The translations under genes were made by a program, and so were the position numbers. This document shows, piece by piece, positions 1-8,489 of a stretch of DNA of 32,107 nt. Position 1 is the stretch's first letter; every line of letters begins with the position of its first letter. Source of the DNA: Methanobacteriota archaeon (GTDB taxonomy: Archaea > Thermoplasmatota > Poseidoniia > Poseidoniales > Thalassarchaeaceae); contig NZWD01000042.1 of the NCBI GenBank assembly GCA_002698225.1, forward strand, positions 1-32,107. The letters are read 5' to 3'. The notes below the pieces were generated by a model, which saw only the letters and a program-made list of their open reading frames with translations, made no database searches and was not told the origin of the DNA.

Positions 1-1689
1 CCAACCAAGCAGAAGGCGGCTCGATTGGTTGTTGATCTTGCTTCCACTGCGGCGGCCACTGAGTTCATCGAAGTAGAGAATGCACATGTCTCTGGAGTCA
101 GTGTAATCACAGGGGGACACGGCCTCAGACGCTTCTTGGCCGATTTGTCCGGTGACCTTGATGGAAAGGTTGCAATTCCTACCACTCTAAACTCGGCCGG
201 ATGTGATCATCAGAAGATGGATGAGATGGGTATTGATCATCCCGACTTCCTTGAGCAGCAGTTTGAGATCGTGCATGCATACTCCGAGTTGGGCATAGAA
301 GCAATACTTTCGTGCACACCTTATGACCGAGGAATTGAGGATGACGAAGGAATTGGATCTTGGGCCGAATCCAATGCAGTCTGCTTCTCCAACTCCTACA
401 CTTCACTCATCACCAACAGGGAATCAGGTCTTTCCGCCCTAGCTACCGCACTAACTGGATGGGCCCCAAAATGGGGGCTCCACCTCGCCGAGAACAGAGT
501 CCCGAACATTCTTGTGAAGGTCGAGTGCGCTATGGCTGATCCCACCGATTGGAGCATCCTAGGGGACTGGATAGGCAAGCAGGTCAGTCCGGATTGGGAT
601 CTACCCTGGGGGCCGATGCCCAACATCGTTGGTCTTCCCGAATGGTCCAGCTTTGAGATGCGCAAGGCACTCACCGCTGCAGCTGCGAACTATGGTTCCC
701 CGATGCTGTGGGCCGAAGGCCATACCGCTGTTGCTCCAGAAGTTGATGATTACCAGGGAGAACTAATATTCACCGAGGATGATTTGGCAGAGCGATACCG
801 CGAACTAGCCCCTAGGGGACAAATCGATCTGGTAGTCATAGGATGTCCGCAAGCAAGTGTAGGGGAGGCCAGAGCAGTCGCCGCTGCTGCCAGAGCTAGG
901 ATGGAGTTGGGAGAAGCTATCCCGGACCAGAGGCTCTGGATTTTCATGAGCGCTCACAACCACGACTTGATTTCAGTAGACGGAACGCTCGATGTGCTAG
1001 AGGAGTCCGGTGCCTTGGTTCTCCGAGATACTTGTCCAGAAGTCACTCCTTACAATCGCTCCCGCTACAACCACTTGCTGACTAATTCCCTGAAGGCTGA
1101 GCACTATCTGACAAGTGGCTTGAATCGGATGCCAACAAGCGTCACAAGCATTGGGGAATGCGTGGCTCACGCATTTGATCCAACTCTAGCAGCAGGGGAA
1201 AGGCCTGAATTACACAGGTCTGGAGCCAAGCCGATTCCGTCCTCGAAGAAGCATGCAGAAGGAGAATTCGGGGCGACAGGATTGGGCATCCCAAGCCAGT
1301 CGGAGTGGAAGGTGACAGGCAAGGCGCTAGTCACCGATGTCCCGATAACATACCTTGGATATGTAAATCGCGATACTGGAGTCATTGAGGAGCCGGGCCA
1401 CCCATTGGATGGAGAATCAATTGGTGATACTGTGCTAATCTATCCGAAGGGATCGGGTTCGACTGTTGCCCCATTCGTACTGATGGGGTTACTATACACT
1501 GGAGCGGGCCCCAAGGCGATAGTAAACCGTGATGTCTGCCCATTGACCTTGCCCGCAGCATCTCTCCTGGGCCTACCTTACGCCCACGACTTCGATGATG
1601 ACCCAACTATGAATGTCAACTCCGGCGATGAGGTGGAAATCTGTCTTGAAGAGGGAGTCACGACCCTCAAAGTGCTAAATCGTGCATGA
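1..1689 (+). CDS. Aconitase X family protein, catalytic domain (DUF521) fused to C-terminal swivelling domain (DUF126-like); possible phosphomevalonate dehydratase; 5' end truncated by window edge
   Basis: Open frame continues upstream of the TTG at 25 to base 1 (PTKQKAARLVVDLA...). Motifs: ENAHVSGVS, PTTLNSAG, SCTPYDRG, WAESNAVCFSNSYTSLITNRESG, then a swivel domain PLDGESIGDTVLIYPKGSGSTVAPFVL...AIVNRD. Confidence 0.88.
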   Translation, partial: PTKQKAARLVVDLASTAAATEFIEVENAHVSGVSVITGGHGLRRFLADLSGDLDGKVAIPTTLNSAGCDHQKMDEMGIDHPDFLEQQFEIVHAYSELGIEAILSCTPYDRGIEDDEGIGSWAESNAVCFSNSYTSLITNRESGLSALATALTGWAPKWGLHLAENRVPNILVKVECAMADPTDWSILGDWIGKQVSPDWDLPWGPMPNIVGLPEWSSFEMRKALTAAAANYGSPMLWAEGHTAVAPEVDDYQGELIFTEDDLAERYRELAPRGQIDLVVIGCPQASVGEARAVAAAARARMELGEAIPDQRLWIFMSAHNHDLISVDGTLDVLEESGALVLRDTCPEVTPYNRSRYNHLLTNSLKAEHYLTSGLNRMPTSVTSIGECVAHAFDPTLAAGERPELHRSGAKPIPSSKKHAEGEFGATGLGIPSQSEWKVTGKALVTDVPITYLGYVNRDTGVIEEPGHPLDGESIGDTVLIYPKGSGSTVAPFVLMGLLYTGAGPKAIVNRDVCPLTLPAASLLGLPYAHDFDDDPTMNVNSGDEVEICLEEGVTTLKVLNRA

Positions 1690-3851
1690 CAGCATTGATG
1701 ACTCCGATTCTTCGCAGCGGATACATGCCTGCGCGTGCAGACTCCGACCCCTGTCGCGAGCAAGACCTAGGTCTGTTCGAAGTAGTGGTTCGCGATGGGG
1801 CTGCCAGAATCGGCCGACTCCACACTTTGCATGGCTCCCTACAGACCCCTGCCCTGTTGCCAGTGGTCAATCCAAATCTCAGGACAATCGAGCCGAGAGA
1901 GATGTGGGACAGGTACGGCGTCGATGCCCTCATCACAAATTCATATGTCATCTGGAAGCATGAGAAATTGAAGGACGAGGCTCTCTCTGAGGGAATCCAC
2001 TCGCTACTAGATTTCCCAGGGGTCGTGATGACCGATTCGGGTACCTTCCAATCGTATGTCTACGGCGATGTTGAGGTCGGAGTCAGTGAGATTGTCGAAT
2101 TCCAGAGAGACATAGGCGTTGACATAGGGACTATGCTCGATGTCTTTGGGCGACCCGACATGACTCGCTTGGAGTTGGAGGAATGCGTGCAGGAGACCGC
2201 CCGCAGAGCTCCCGAGTCACTGGCAGCAGTTGGAGATAAAATGCTCCTAAATGGCCCGATTCAGGGAGGTACACATCAGGACCTGAGGGCTGAGGCTGCT
2301 AGCCTAATGGGTTCGGCCGAAGAAGGAGGTCGAGGCTTTTCTGTCCACCCCCTCGGAGGCATAGTTCCTCTGATGGAGAAGCAGAGGTACAGAGATCTCT
2401 TCGAGGCACTGATGGCTGCTAGATCAACGACACCCTCCGACAGACCAATTCACATGTTTGGCTGCGGCCATCCGATGCTATTCCCAATGGCCATAGCACT
2501 GGGTGCCGATTTGTTCGACAGTGCCGCTTACGCTATTTTCGCCCGTGACGACCGCCTACTGTCCCCTGAAGGCACAATCAAACTAGGGAGTCTGACCGAG
2601 TGGCCGGTAACTTCCTCAGCCCTTTTCGGACGCACTCCTGGAGAGGTCAGGGAGATGGACGAGGAAGAGCGCTCAGTGCTCCTTGCTCATCACAATCTTG
2701 AGGTAACTCAGACAGAGCTCGCTAAATGCCGAGAGGCAGTACGGGAAGGTAGGATATGGCAACTGGCCGAGAGAAGGAGTCACGTTAATCCTCAGTTGAG
2801 AGAGGCTTTCCTTTGGGTACTGGATCAATTGGAGGAAATTCCCGATGAACCATCGGGCGAGGCTGCACTACAGATACTGGCCTCCACCAATCCCGTGAGG
2901 TTGGGAAGAGAGGACATTAGTGACGATGTAGGTTCTCGTCCACACATACTGCATCTGCACGCCTTGCTTTCGATGCGATGGAGAACCCCTGGTTCTTGGT
3001 GGGATGGCAGTGATGACAATCCCGAGAGAGTGGTCCTGATTGACTCGGCACCACCTCCCTGGCGCATCACCGCGCTCGGTGCAGCTATGTCCGCACTTCT
3101 TGAAAATCCGCGAAGCGTTGTGATGATTCCCACCCCCTTGGGCCCAATCCCATACACTATGGAAGATGTCTCCCCTTGGTGCCATCTAGAATGCTCTGAC
3201 GAAATTTGGTTGGAGCCGTACGATGACGAGGAGATATTAGAGGGGCTTGAAGAGCTCGGACTGCAAGACCTGCCACTAGTTAGAGTGACGCCAACGGACA
3301 TCCCGGACGATGAGAGATCTTCTGAGGTCAGAGACTGGCTTGATAGGTGCTCGATAGTGGACAAGCTCTCTGTTCTTTGTGCCATTCCTCCACTTGAGGC
3401 CTGCCGGCTGACAGGGGAAATGGAAGTGCGCCGCTCTAATACCGACCGGATAGTCAATGTTCTCAATGATGGCCAGCACATTCTCTCTCCTAGGCTGACT
3501 GATGGAGGCATCAGTCTCGCCTTGGAGGGTGCATCGAGACTTAACTCGAAAACCAATCCTCCTGCGCTATTCGGAGAGCAAACTCTCGACTCTGGAAGCG
3601 ACCACCCTGGCGTCCCAAGAGTCAGACTGCTAGAGGACGCCGTACCCTTCGTAGGCAGGGGAAGAAATGTGATGCACGGATACATCCTCGGCGCAGACCC
3701 ACACCTGATTCCCGGACAACCATGCATTGTTGTGGACGATGGGGGCAGATTGGTTGCACACGGCACTGCCATCACAACTCCAAGGGAAATGTCACAACTG
3801 TCTAAGGGAGTTGCAGTAAGAGTTCGCGAGGGGGCCCTCAGGGGCGATTAA
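1686..3851 (+). CDS. tgtA: tRNA-guanine(15) transglycosylase-like protein (TgtA/ArcS family) with C-terminal PUA domain
   Basis: TPALLPVVNPN, VVMTDSGTFQSYVYG, CGHPMLFPMAIALGADLFDSAAYAIFARDDR and a C-terminal PUA-like VVDDGGRLVAHGTAITTPREM...GVAVRVREG. ATGA overlap with the upstream CDS. Zinc ligands apparently absent (see findings). Confidence 0.82.
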   Translation: MTALMTPILRSGYMPARADSDPCREQDLGLFEVVVRDGAARIGRLHTLHGSLQTPALLPVVNPNLRTIEPREMWDRYGVDALITNSYVIWKHEKLKDEALSEGIHSLLDFPGVVMTDSGTFQSYVYGDVEVGVSEIVEFQRDIGVDIGTMLDVFGRPDMTRLELEECVQETARRAPESLAAVGDKMLLNGPIQGGTHQDLRAEAASLMGSAEEGGRGFSVHPLGGIVPLMEKQRYRDLFEALMAARSTTPSDRPIHMFGCGHPMLFPMAIALGADLFDSAAYAIFARDDRLLSPEGTIKLGSLTEWPVTSSALFGRTPGEVREMDEEERSVLLAHHNLEVTQTELAKCREAVREGRIWQLAERRSHVNPQLREAFLWVLDQLEEIPDEPSGEAALQILASTNPVRLGREDISDDVGSRPHILHLHALLSMRWRTPGSWWDGSDDNPERVVLIDSAPPPWRITALGAAMSALLENPRSVVMIPTPLGPIPYTMEDVSPWCHLECSDEIWLEPYDDEEILEGLEELGLQDLPLVRVTPTDIPDDERSSEVRDWLDRCSIVDKLSVLCAIPPLEACRLTGEMEVRRSNTDRIVNVLNDGQHILSPRLTDGGISLALEGASRLNSKTNPPALFGEQTLDSGSDHPGVPRVRLLEDAVPFVGRGRNVMHGYILGADPHLIPGQPCIVVDDGGRLVAHGTAITTPREMSQLSKGVAVRVREGALRGD

Positions 3852-3901
3852 CGAGGCTCCCGACGGGGATTAGTTCAAGTGACGAATGGTTAAGCAAGAA
3901 A

Positions 3902-3918
3902 CGACTCCGAAGGAGTCG
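3902..3918 (+). promoter_or_regulatory. Perfect stem-loop immediately upstream of the Shine-Dalgarno of the first ABC gene
   Basis: CGACTCC-GAA-GGAGTCG, followed by GAGGTGACTC-ATG(3928). Confidence 0.4.
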
Positions 3919-3927
3919 AGGTGACTC

Positions 3928-4926
3928 ATGCGTGGTGCGACCGGCGTAGAACCAGTAATCACATCTCGCAATCTGCGCAAGATGTACGGCCCCCACCTCG
4001 CCCTGGATGACATCAATCTTGACATCCCTCCTGGCGCCATCGGAATTCTAGGCCCCAACGGAGCTGGTAAATCGACTTTGTTCAAATGTCTCTTGGGGCT
4101 GATTACGACTACTTCTGGTGAAGGAACGGTCCTAGGATATGACATCAGGACTGAGGGAGATAAGATTCGCTCCAGAATAGGGTATATGCCTGAATACGAT
4201 GCATTGGACCCAGGTCTTTCTGCAGTGGATCAGGTCAGATACTCTGGAGAACTACTTGGAATGAATCCAGCACATGCAACTAGGAGGGCCCATGAGGTAC
4301 TGCAGTATGTAGGGCTAAAGGAACAGAGATACAGAAAGATTGAGACCTATAGTACTGGAATGAAGCAGGCAGCTAAACTGGCTTGCGCCCTAGTCCACGA
4401 TCCTGATGTCCTGATTTGTGATGAGCCGACCAATGGACTCGATCAGAGGGCTAGAGAATTCATGCTCCAAACTCTCAAGAAGACTGTCACAGAGGGAAAT
4501 AGAACAGTTCTGATGAGTAGCCATGTCATGGACGATGTCCAAGAGGTCTGTGATAGAATTGTGATGATTCATCAGGGCAAGATTGTCGTCCAACGCAGGA
4601 TAGAAGATCTCGCAAACCGGGTCGAAAGAGAGATTGAGATCTCAGTCTGGGGAGGGGCTAGCAGAATGCAGGCAGAACTCGAATCGAATGGATTCACAGT
4701 CCGTCGCATGGGGCGTGTCCTGAGGGTAATCAGGATGGACGACTCGACCACCTCAGAGATTCTCAATGCGGCGGTAAACGCAGATGTACAAGTACGACAG
4801 ATGCAGGAGTATGATCCCGATTTGGAAGATATCTTCCTTCTCATCATGGACAGACTCGGAGCAGAGGTCAAGAGTACCTCTGATCTGATGACTGAAGGCC
4901 ATACAGGAGGTGATGAGTCTGCCTGA
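3928..4926 (+). CDS. ABC transporter ATP-binding protein (ABC-2 type exporter)
   Basis: Walker A GPNGAGKST, signature-like YSTGMKQ, Walker B VLICDEPTNGLD, H-loop MSSHVMDDV. Confidence 0.95.
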   Translation: MRGATGVEPVITSRNLRKMYGPHLALDDINLDIPPGAIGILGPNGAGKSTLFKCLLGLITTTSGEGTVLGYDIRTEGDKIRSRIGYMPEYDALDPGLSAVDQVRYSGELLGMNPAHATRRAHEVLQYVGLKEQRYRKIETYSTGMKQAAKLACALVHDPDVLICDEPTNGLDQRAREFMLQTLKKTVTEGNRTVLMSSHVMDDVQEVCDRIVMIHQGKIVVQRRIEDLANRVEREIEISVWGGASRMQAELESNGFTVRRMGRVLRVIRMDDSTTSEILNAAVNADVQVRQMQEYDPDLEDIFLLIMDRLGAEVKSTSDLMTEGHTGGDESA

Positions 4927-5935
4927 GGAAGAACTCAACATAGATGGCGTCAAGACCAGAATGGAGGTTGCCTATGGCGCTGGTGATGGCGATGAGGACG
5001 CCAAGGCGATAGTGGCCAAGTCAGAAGCCCATGTCGGCACTTTGTTCGAGCAGACATACCGTCCTTGGGATGGAGAACTTGGACCTCGATGGGTAAGGAA
5101 CTACGCGATATTCAGGCACCATGTCTACGGGCTATTCAGAGGGACTGGTCACAGGCACTATCACCCAATGGTCAAGCTTACCATCTTCGTCATCCTACTG
5201 TACTCTCTACTTCCTGTTCTGATGCTCTTCCTCGCTTCACTGTCAACTGATGGCTTCATGAGCGATCTTTTCTCTAGACTCTGGGGAATAAATCGCTACA
5301 ATCTATGGGGGCAGGTGCTAGGATACTTCCCAAGAAATCTCTGCTGCTGGCCTATGCTAACTGCTCTAGTGGTAGGGGGGATGATTTCGGATGATAGGAA
5401 GTTTGGCACGAGTGCCATCTACTTCTCAAGACCCGTAACTAGGACCGATTACACTGTCATGAAGTACATCAGTGTGGCTGTGGTGTTAGGCTTTGTCATC
5501 GTCCTTTCATACTTCGTCTACTACACCTCAGCGATTGTATTCAATGGCGAAGGTTGGGCATATCTGGTCGATACTTTACCTATGTTCCTGGGGGGCCTGA
5601 TTGCTGGAATCCTAGTCGTAATTACCTACACCTCAATTGGCCTAGCTCTCTCGAGTATCAGCCAGAGCAGGTTCTTCGCTGCTATCGCATTCCTAGGTGT
5701 CATCTATGGGACGAAACTACTGGCCCTGCTAATCGAATCGCAGTTCGATACATCGATACTGTATGTCCTTAGTCCATATGACTCCCTAGCCCACATAGGC
5801 CAGTGGCTACTGGGCATTGAGCCGAACTACGATCACCCACTAGCATTCTCTTTAGTTTCGATGCTTCTGTATAATGCGTCCGCAATTGCACTGCTCACCT
5901 TCAGAGTGGGCACTCTGGAGGTGACTAGGGAATGA
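4913..5935 (+). CDS. ABC-2 type transporter permease
   Basis: Multiple hydrophobic TM segments; MISDDRKFGTSAIYFSRPVTRTDYTVMKY resembles the ABC-2/NosY-like cytoplasmic loop. Overlaps the upstream ATPase by 14 nt. ORF track starts at GTG 4910; ATG at 4913 also possible. Confidence 0.85.
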   Translation: MSLPEEELNIDGVKTRMEVAYGAGDGDEDAKAIVAKSEAHVGTLFEQTYRPWDGELGPRWVRNYAIFRHHVYGLFRGTGHRHYHPMVKLTIFVILLYSLLPVLMLFLASLSTDGFMSDLFSRLWGINRYNLWGQVLGYFPRNLCCWPMLTALVVGGMISDDRKFGTSAIYFSRPVTRTDYTVMKYISVAVVLGFVIVLSYFVYYTSAIVFNGEGWAYLVDTLPMFLGGLIAGILVVITYTSIGLALSSISQSRFFAAIAFLGVIYGTKLLALLIESQFDTSILYVLSPYDSLAHIGQWLLGIEPNYDHPLAFSLVSMLLYNASAIALLTFRVGTLEVTRE

Positions 5936-6870
5936 GTCAGAAGACACCTGCTGTAGTAGTCGACCAAGTCTCAAAGTGGTATGATCAGGTAATTGGGTTG
6001 AATGATGTATCTCTGGCAATCGACGGCGGAGTTACGGGAGTTCTAGGCCCCAACGGAGCTGGAAAATCAACTCTGTTTAAGCTCCTAATGGGTAGGCTAA
6101 AGCCGAGTCAGGGAAGTGTCAAGCTGTTCGGTGAGGATCCTTGGGTCAATCCCTCTCCCTATCGAAGAATCGGGTATGTCTGCGAAACCGAGAGGATGTA
6201 CGACTGGATGACTGCTCTGGATTTTGTATCCACTCTCGCTCGTCTGCACGGCATGACTCGTGAAGAAGCAACTGCTAGGGCTGAGCATGTACTCGACTTC
6301 GTTGGTCTATCAGATGTCCAGAACAAGGAGATAGGGAAGTATAGCAAGGGGATGAGGCAACGTGTCAAAATAGCTCACGCGTTGGTCCACGACCCTGATC
6401 TGATTATCCTAGACGAGCCTCTGCACGGCTGCGATCCAATCGCACGGACAAGCATAATGAGCGTCATCAGGGAGTTGGGAACACAGGGCAAGACAGTTCT
6501 CGTTTCAAGTCACATTCTTGAAGAGATTGAACGAATCACCGAACAGATTGTCATTCTGAATGAAGGCAGACTGCTAGCCTTGGGTAACCTGCACGCCATC
6601 AGAGGACTTCTGGACAAGCACCCTCACCGAATCCTGCTGACATGCGAGGACCCTAGAAAACTCGCTCGCAGATTCATCGTTGAGAATCCAGTATACGGCG
6701 TTCGCTTCCCCAACGAGGGCCAACTGGAAATTCAGACCAACGATCTCTCAGCCGCACATTCCATTCTTCCCCGAGTAATTACAGATTCCGGAGTCTTGGT
6801 CGAGTCAATCGACAATCCGGATGACAACTTGGAGGCATTACTGGGCTATCTGATAGGAGGGAGTTCGTGA
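5932..6870 (+). CDS. ABC transporter ATP-binding protein (second ATPase of the cassette)
   Basis: Walker A GPNGAGKST, YSKGMRQRVKIAHALVHDPDLIILDEP, SSHILEEIE; D-loop region reads DEPLHGCDP. 4-nt overlap with the upstream permease. Confidence 0.95.
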   Translation: MSQKTPAVVVDQVSKWYDQVIGLNDVSLAIDGGVTGVLGPNGAGKSTLFKLLMGRLKPSQGSVKLFGEDPWVNPSPYRRIGYVCETERMYDWMTALDFVSTLARLHGMTREEATARAEHVLDFVGLSDVQNKEIGKYSKGMRQRVKIAHALVHDPDLIILDEPLHGCDPIARTSIMSVIRELGTQGKTVLVSSHILEEIERITEQIVILNEGRLLALGNLHAIRGLLDKHPHRILLTCEDPRKLARRFIVENPVYGVRFPNEGQLEIQTNDLSAAHSILPRVITDSGVLVESIDNPDDNLEALLGYLIGGSS

Positions 6871-8480
6871 TGGATGAGAAGGGCAGATCTCTAGCTCAGT
6901 CTGTGTGGACTCGAATGGATCGCAAGGCGGGAGCAATTACTGAGTTGACAATCAGGCAACTCAGGCACCGAGTCTCGACGTGGGTAGTCTTGTCTGTTGG
7001 AGCTCTGGTCATGGCTCTGCTACTGGCATTCTACATTGATAACATCAGGGACGAATTTGAACCGATAGACAATGATGGCGACTCTGAAGATCAGGACAAT
7101 GATGGATATCCAAGAGGGCAGGAGGAGAAGTTTGGCACTAGCGACTGGGATGGAGAGGAGTACCCCGGCTCAGGCTACTACATTGGCATAGGTGAGATTG
7201 ACTGGAATGACGATTCTAGAATCCACTCTGGCAATCACACTTGGGAGGGTAGTGGATATCTCGACGCAGAGTGGATAGATGTCGACTATTCAGGAAACAG
7301 ATGGTCTGGCATCGTAGACTGGGGAGATGTAGACTCATGTGATGATGGAGAGCCGCTGGAGGACTGGTGGATGGGGTGGGGCTCTGCATGCATATACGAG
7401 GATAATTCATACTTCGTTAATGGGCGATTTAAGGCGTCTGGCTCGGTCAATGTTCCTGAGATGCAATACATGGAATGGGGATACTTCACTTTGGAGGAAT
7501 TTGTAGAGCCGGACCCAGCTTCGATGTATATCGACGAGGATGGGATTGACTGGGACGGAATCGATGTTAACGAAATAGGAATAGAAGTGGACGATGATGG
7601 AGATTGTCTCGCCATTCAGAACGATGACAACAGAAATGGAATTCCTTGTGATGTCATCTGGATATTGGATGCCGACGGTGATGAGATTATCGAAATTAGG
7701 GCAGATTACAATGTCAACGAGGATCCGGCCGAGAGTGAGTTTGAGGGAGAGATGTCTCACAGGACATTCATCATAGGTACTGGAAAGATGGCCTTCGTGT
7801 TGATGCTGGGCATATTCATCCCACTATTCCTAGCCCTTGGACTCATCCGGGATGAGACTGAGAATGGCACCCTGCACTATCTACTATCGAAGCCAATACA
7901 TCGAGCAGAATTCATCCTTTACCGGTTACTGGGGTATCTCCTACTTACTGGCACCTACATTCTCGTTCTAGTGTTGATTATGGCATTCATCACTTCACTG
8001 ATAGCTCCCGGGGACGGCTTAGTGAGGCTATCTGACTATCCTGTCTGGTTAGGGGTTGGATTAGCGACCATTCTGGTTCTGGCCGCTTACGGAGCCCTGT
8101 ACAATACAATTGGTCTGATTGCCCCCAAGTATGGAGTATACTTCTGCATAATTCTCGGAATCTGGGAATTCATCATGGGAATGTTCACCATGACTCTGCC
8201 ATCTTCCACTGTACCGATGCTATCGGTTTCCCATTGGGCCTTACAGCTCATTGACGCCGTGGTACTGATAGCATGGCCCGACACTCTACAGTACGCTCTG
8301 ATTTCAGATGTATTCGGTATGGATTCCGGGCTGCACTTCTTTTGGGCACCGCCAGAACATACTCTTGAGACCCAAAGTCCAGTCGTTGCGTTGTTAGTCA
8401 GTTGCACAGTTCTAGTCATGATTACTCTGCTGATGATAGCAATCGGACAATCAAGCTTCAAGAATCGCGAAATCATGTGA
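6867..8480 (+). CDS. ABC-2 type permease with ~235-aa acidic DxDxDG-containing insertion between TM1 and the remaining TMs
   Basis: TM1 VVLSVGALVMALLLAFYI, acidic loop, then FIPLFLALGLIRDETENGTLHYLLSKPIHRAEFILYRLLGYLL (ABC-2 permease hallmark). GTG start overlaps the upstream stop by 4 nt; alternative ATG at 6870. Confidence 0.85.
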   Translation: MMDEKGRSLAQSVWTRMDRKAGAITELTIRQLRHRVSTWVVLSVGALVMALLLAFYIDNIRDEFEPIDNDGDSEDQDNDGYPRGQEEKFGTSDWDGEEYPGSGYYIGIGEIDWNDDSRIHSGNHTWEGSGYLDAEWIDVDYSGNRWSGIVDWGDVDSCDDGEPLEDWWMGWGSACIYEDNSYFVNGRFKASGSVNVPEMQYMEWGYFTLEEFVEPDPASMYIDEDGIDWDGIDVNEIGIEVDDDGDCLAIQNDDNRNGIPCDVIWILDADGDEIIEIRADYNVNEDPAESEFEGEMSHRTFIIGTGKMAFVLMLGIFIPLFLALGLIRDETENGTLHYLLSKPIHRAEFILYRLLGYLLLTGTYILVLVLIMAFITSLIAPGDGLVRLSDYPVWLGVGLATILVLAAYGALYNTIGLIAPKYGVYFCIILGIWEFIMGMFTMTLPSSTVPMLSVSHWALQLIDAVVLIAWPDTLQYALISDVFGMDSGLHFFWAPPEHTLETQSPVVALLVSCTVLVMITLLMIAIGQSSFKNREIM

Positions 8481-8489
8481 GGATTCTAC

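Noticed and set aside
2825-3775. 316-aa minus-strand ORF antisense to tgtA
   Set aside because: Ser/Pro-rich low-complexity composition typical of an antisense shadow ORF; the plus-strand frame has clear TgtA/PUA homology.
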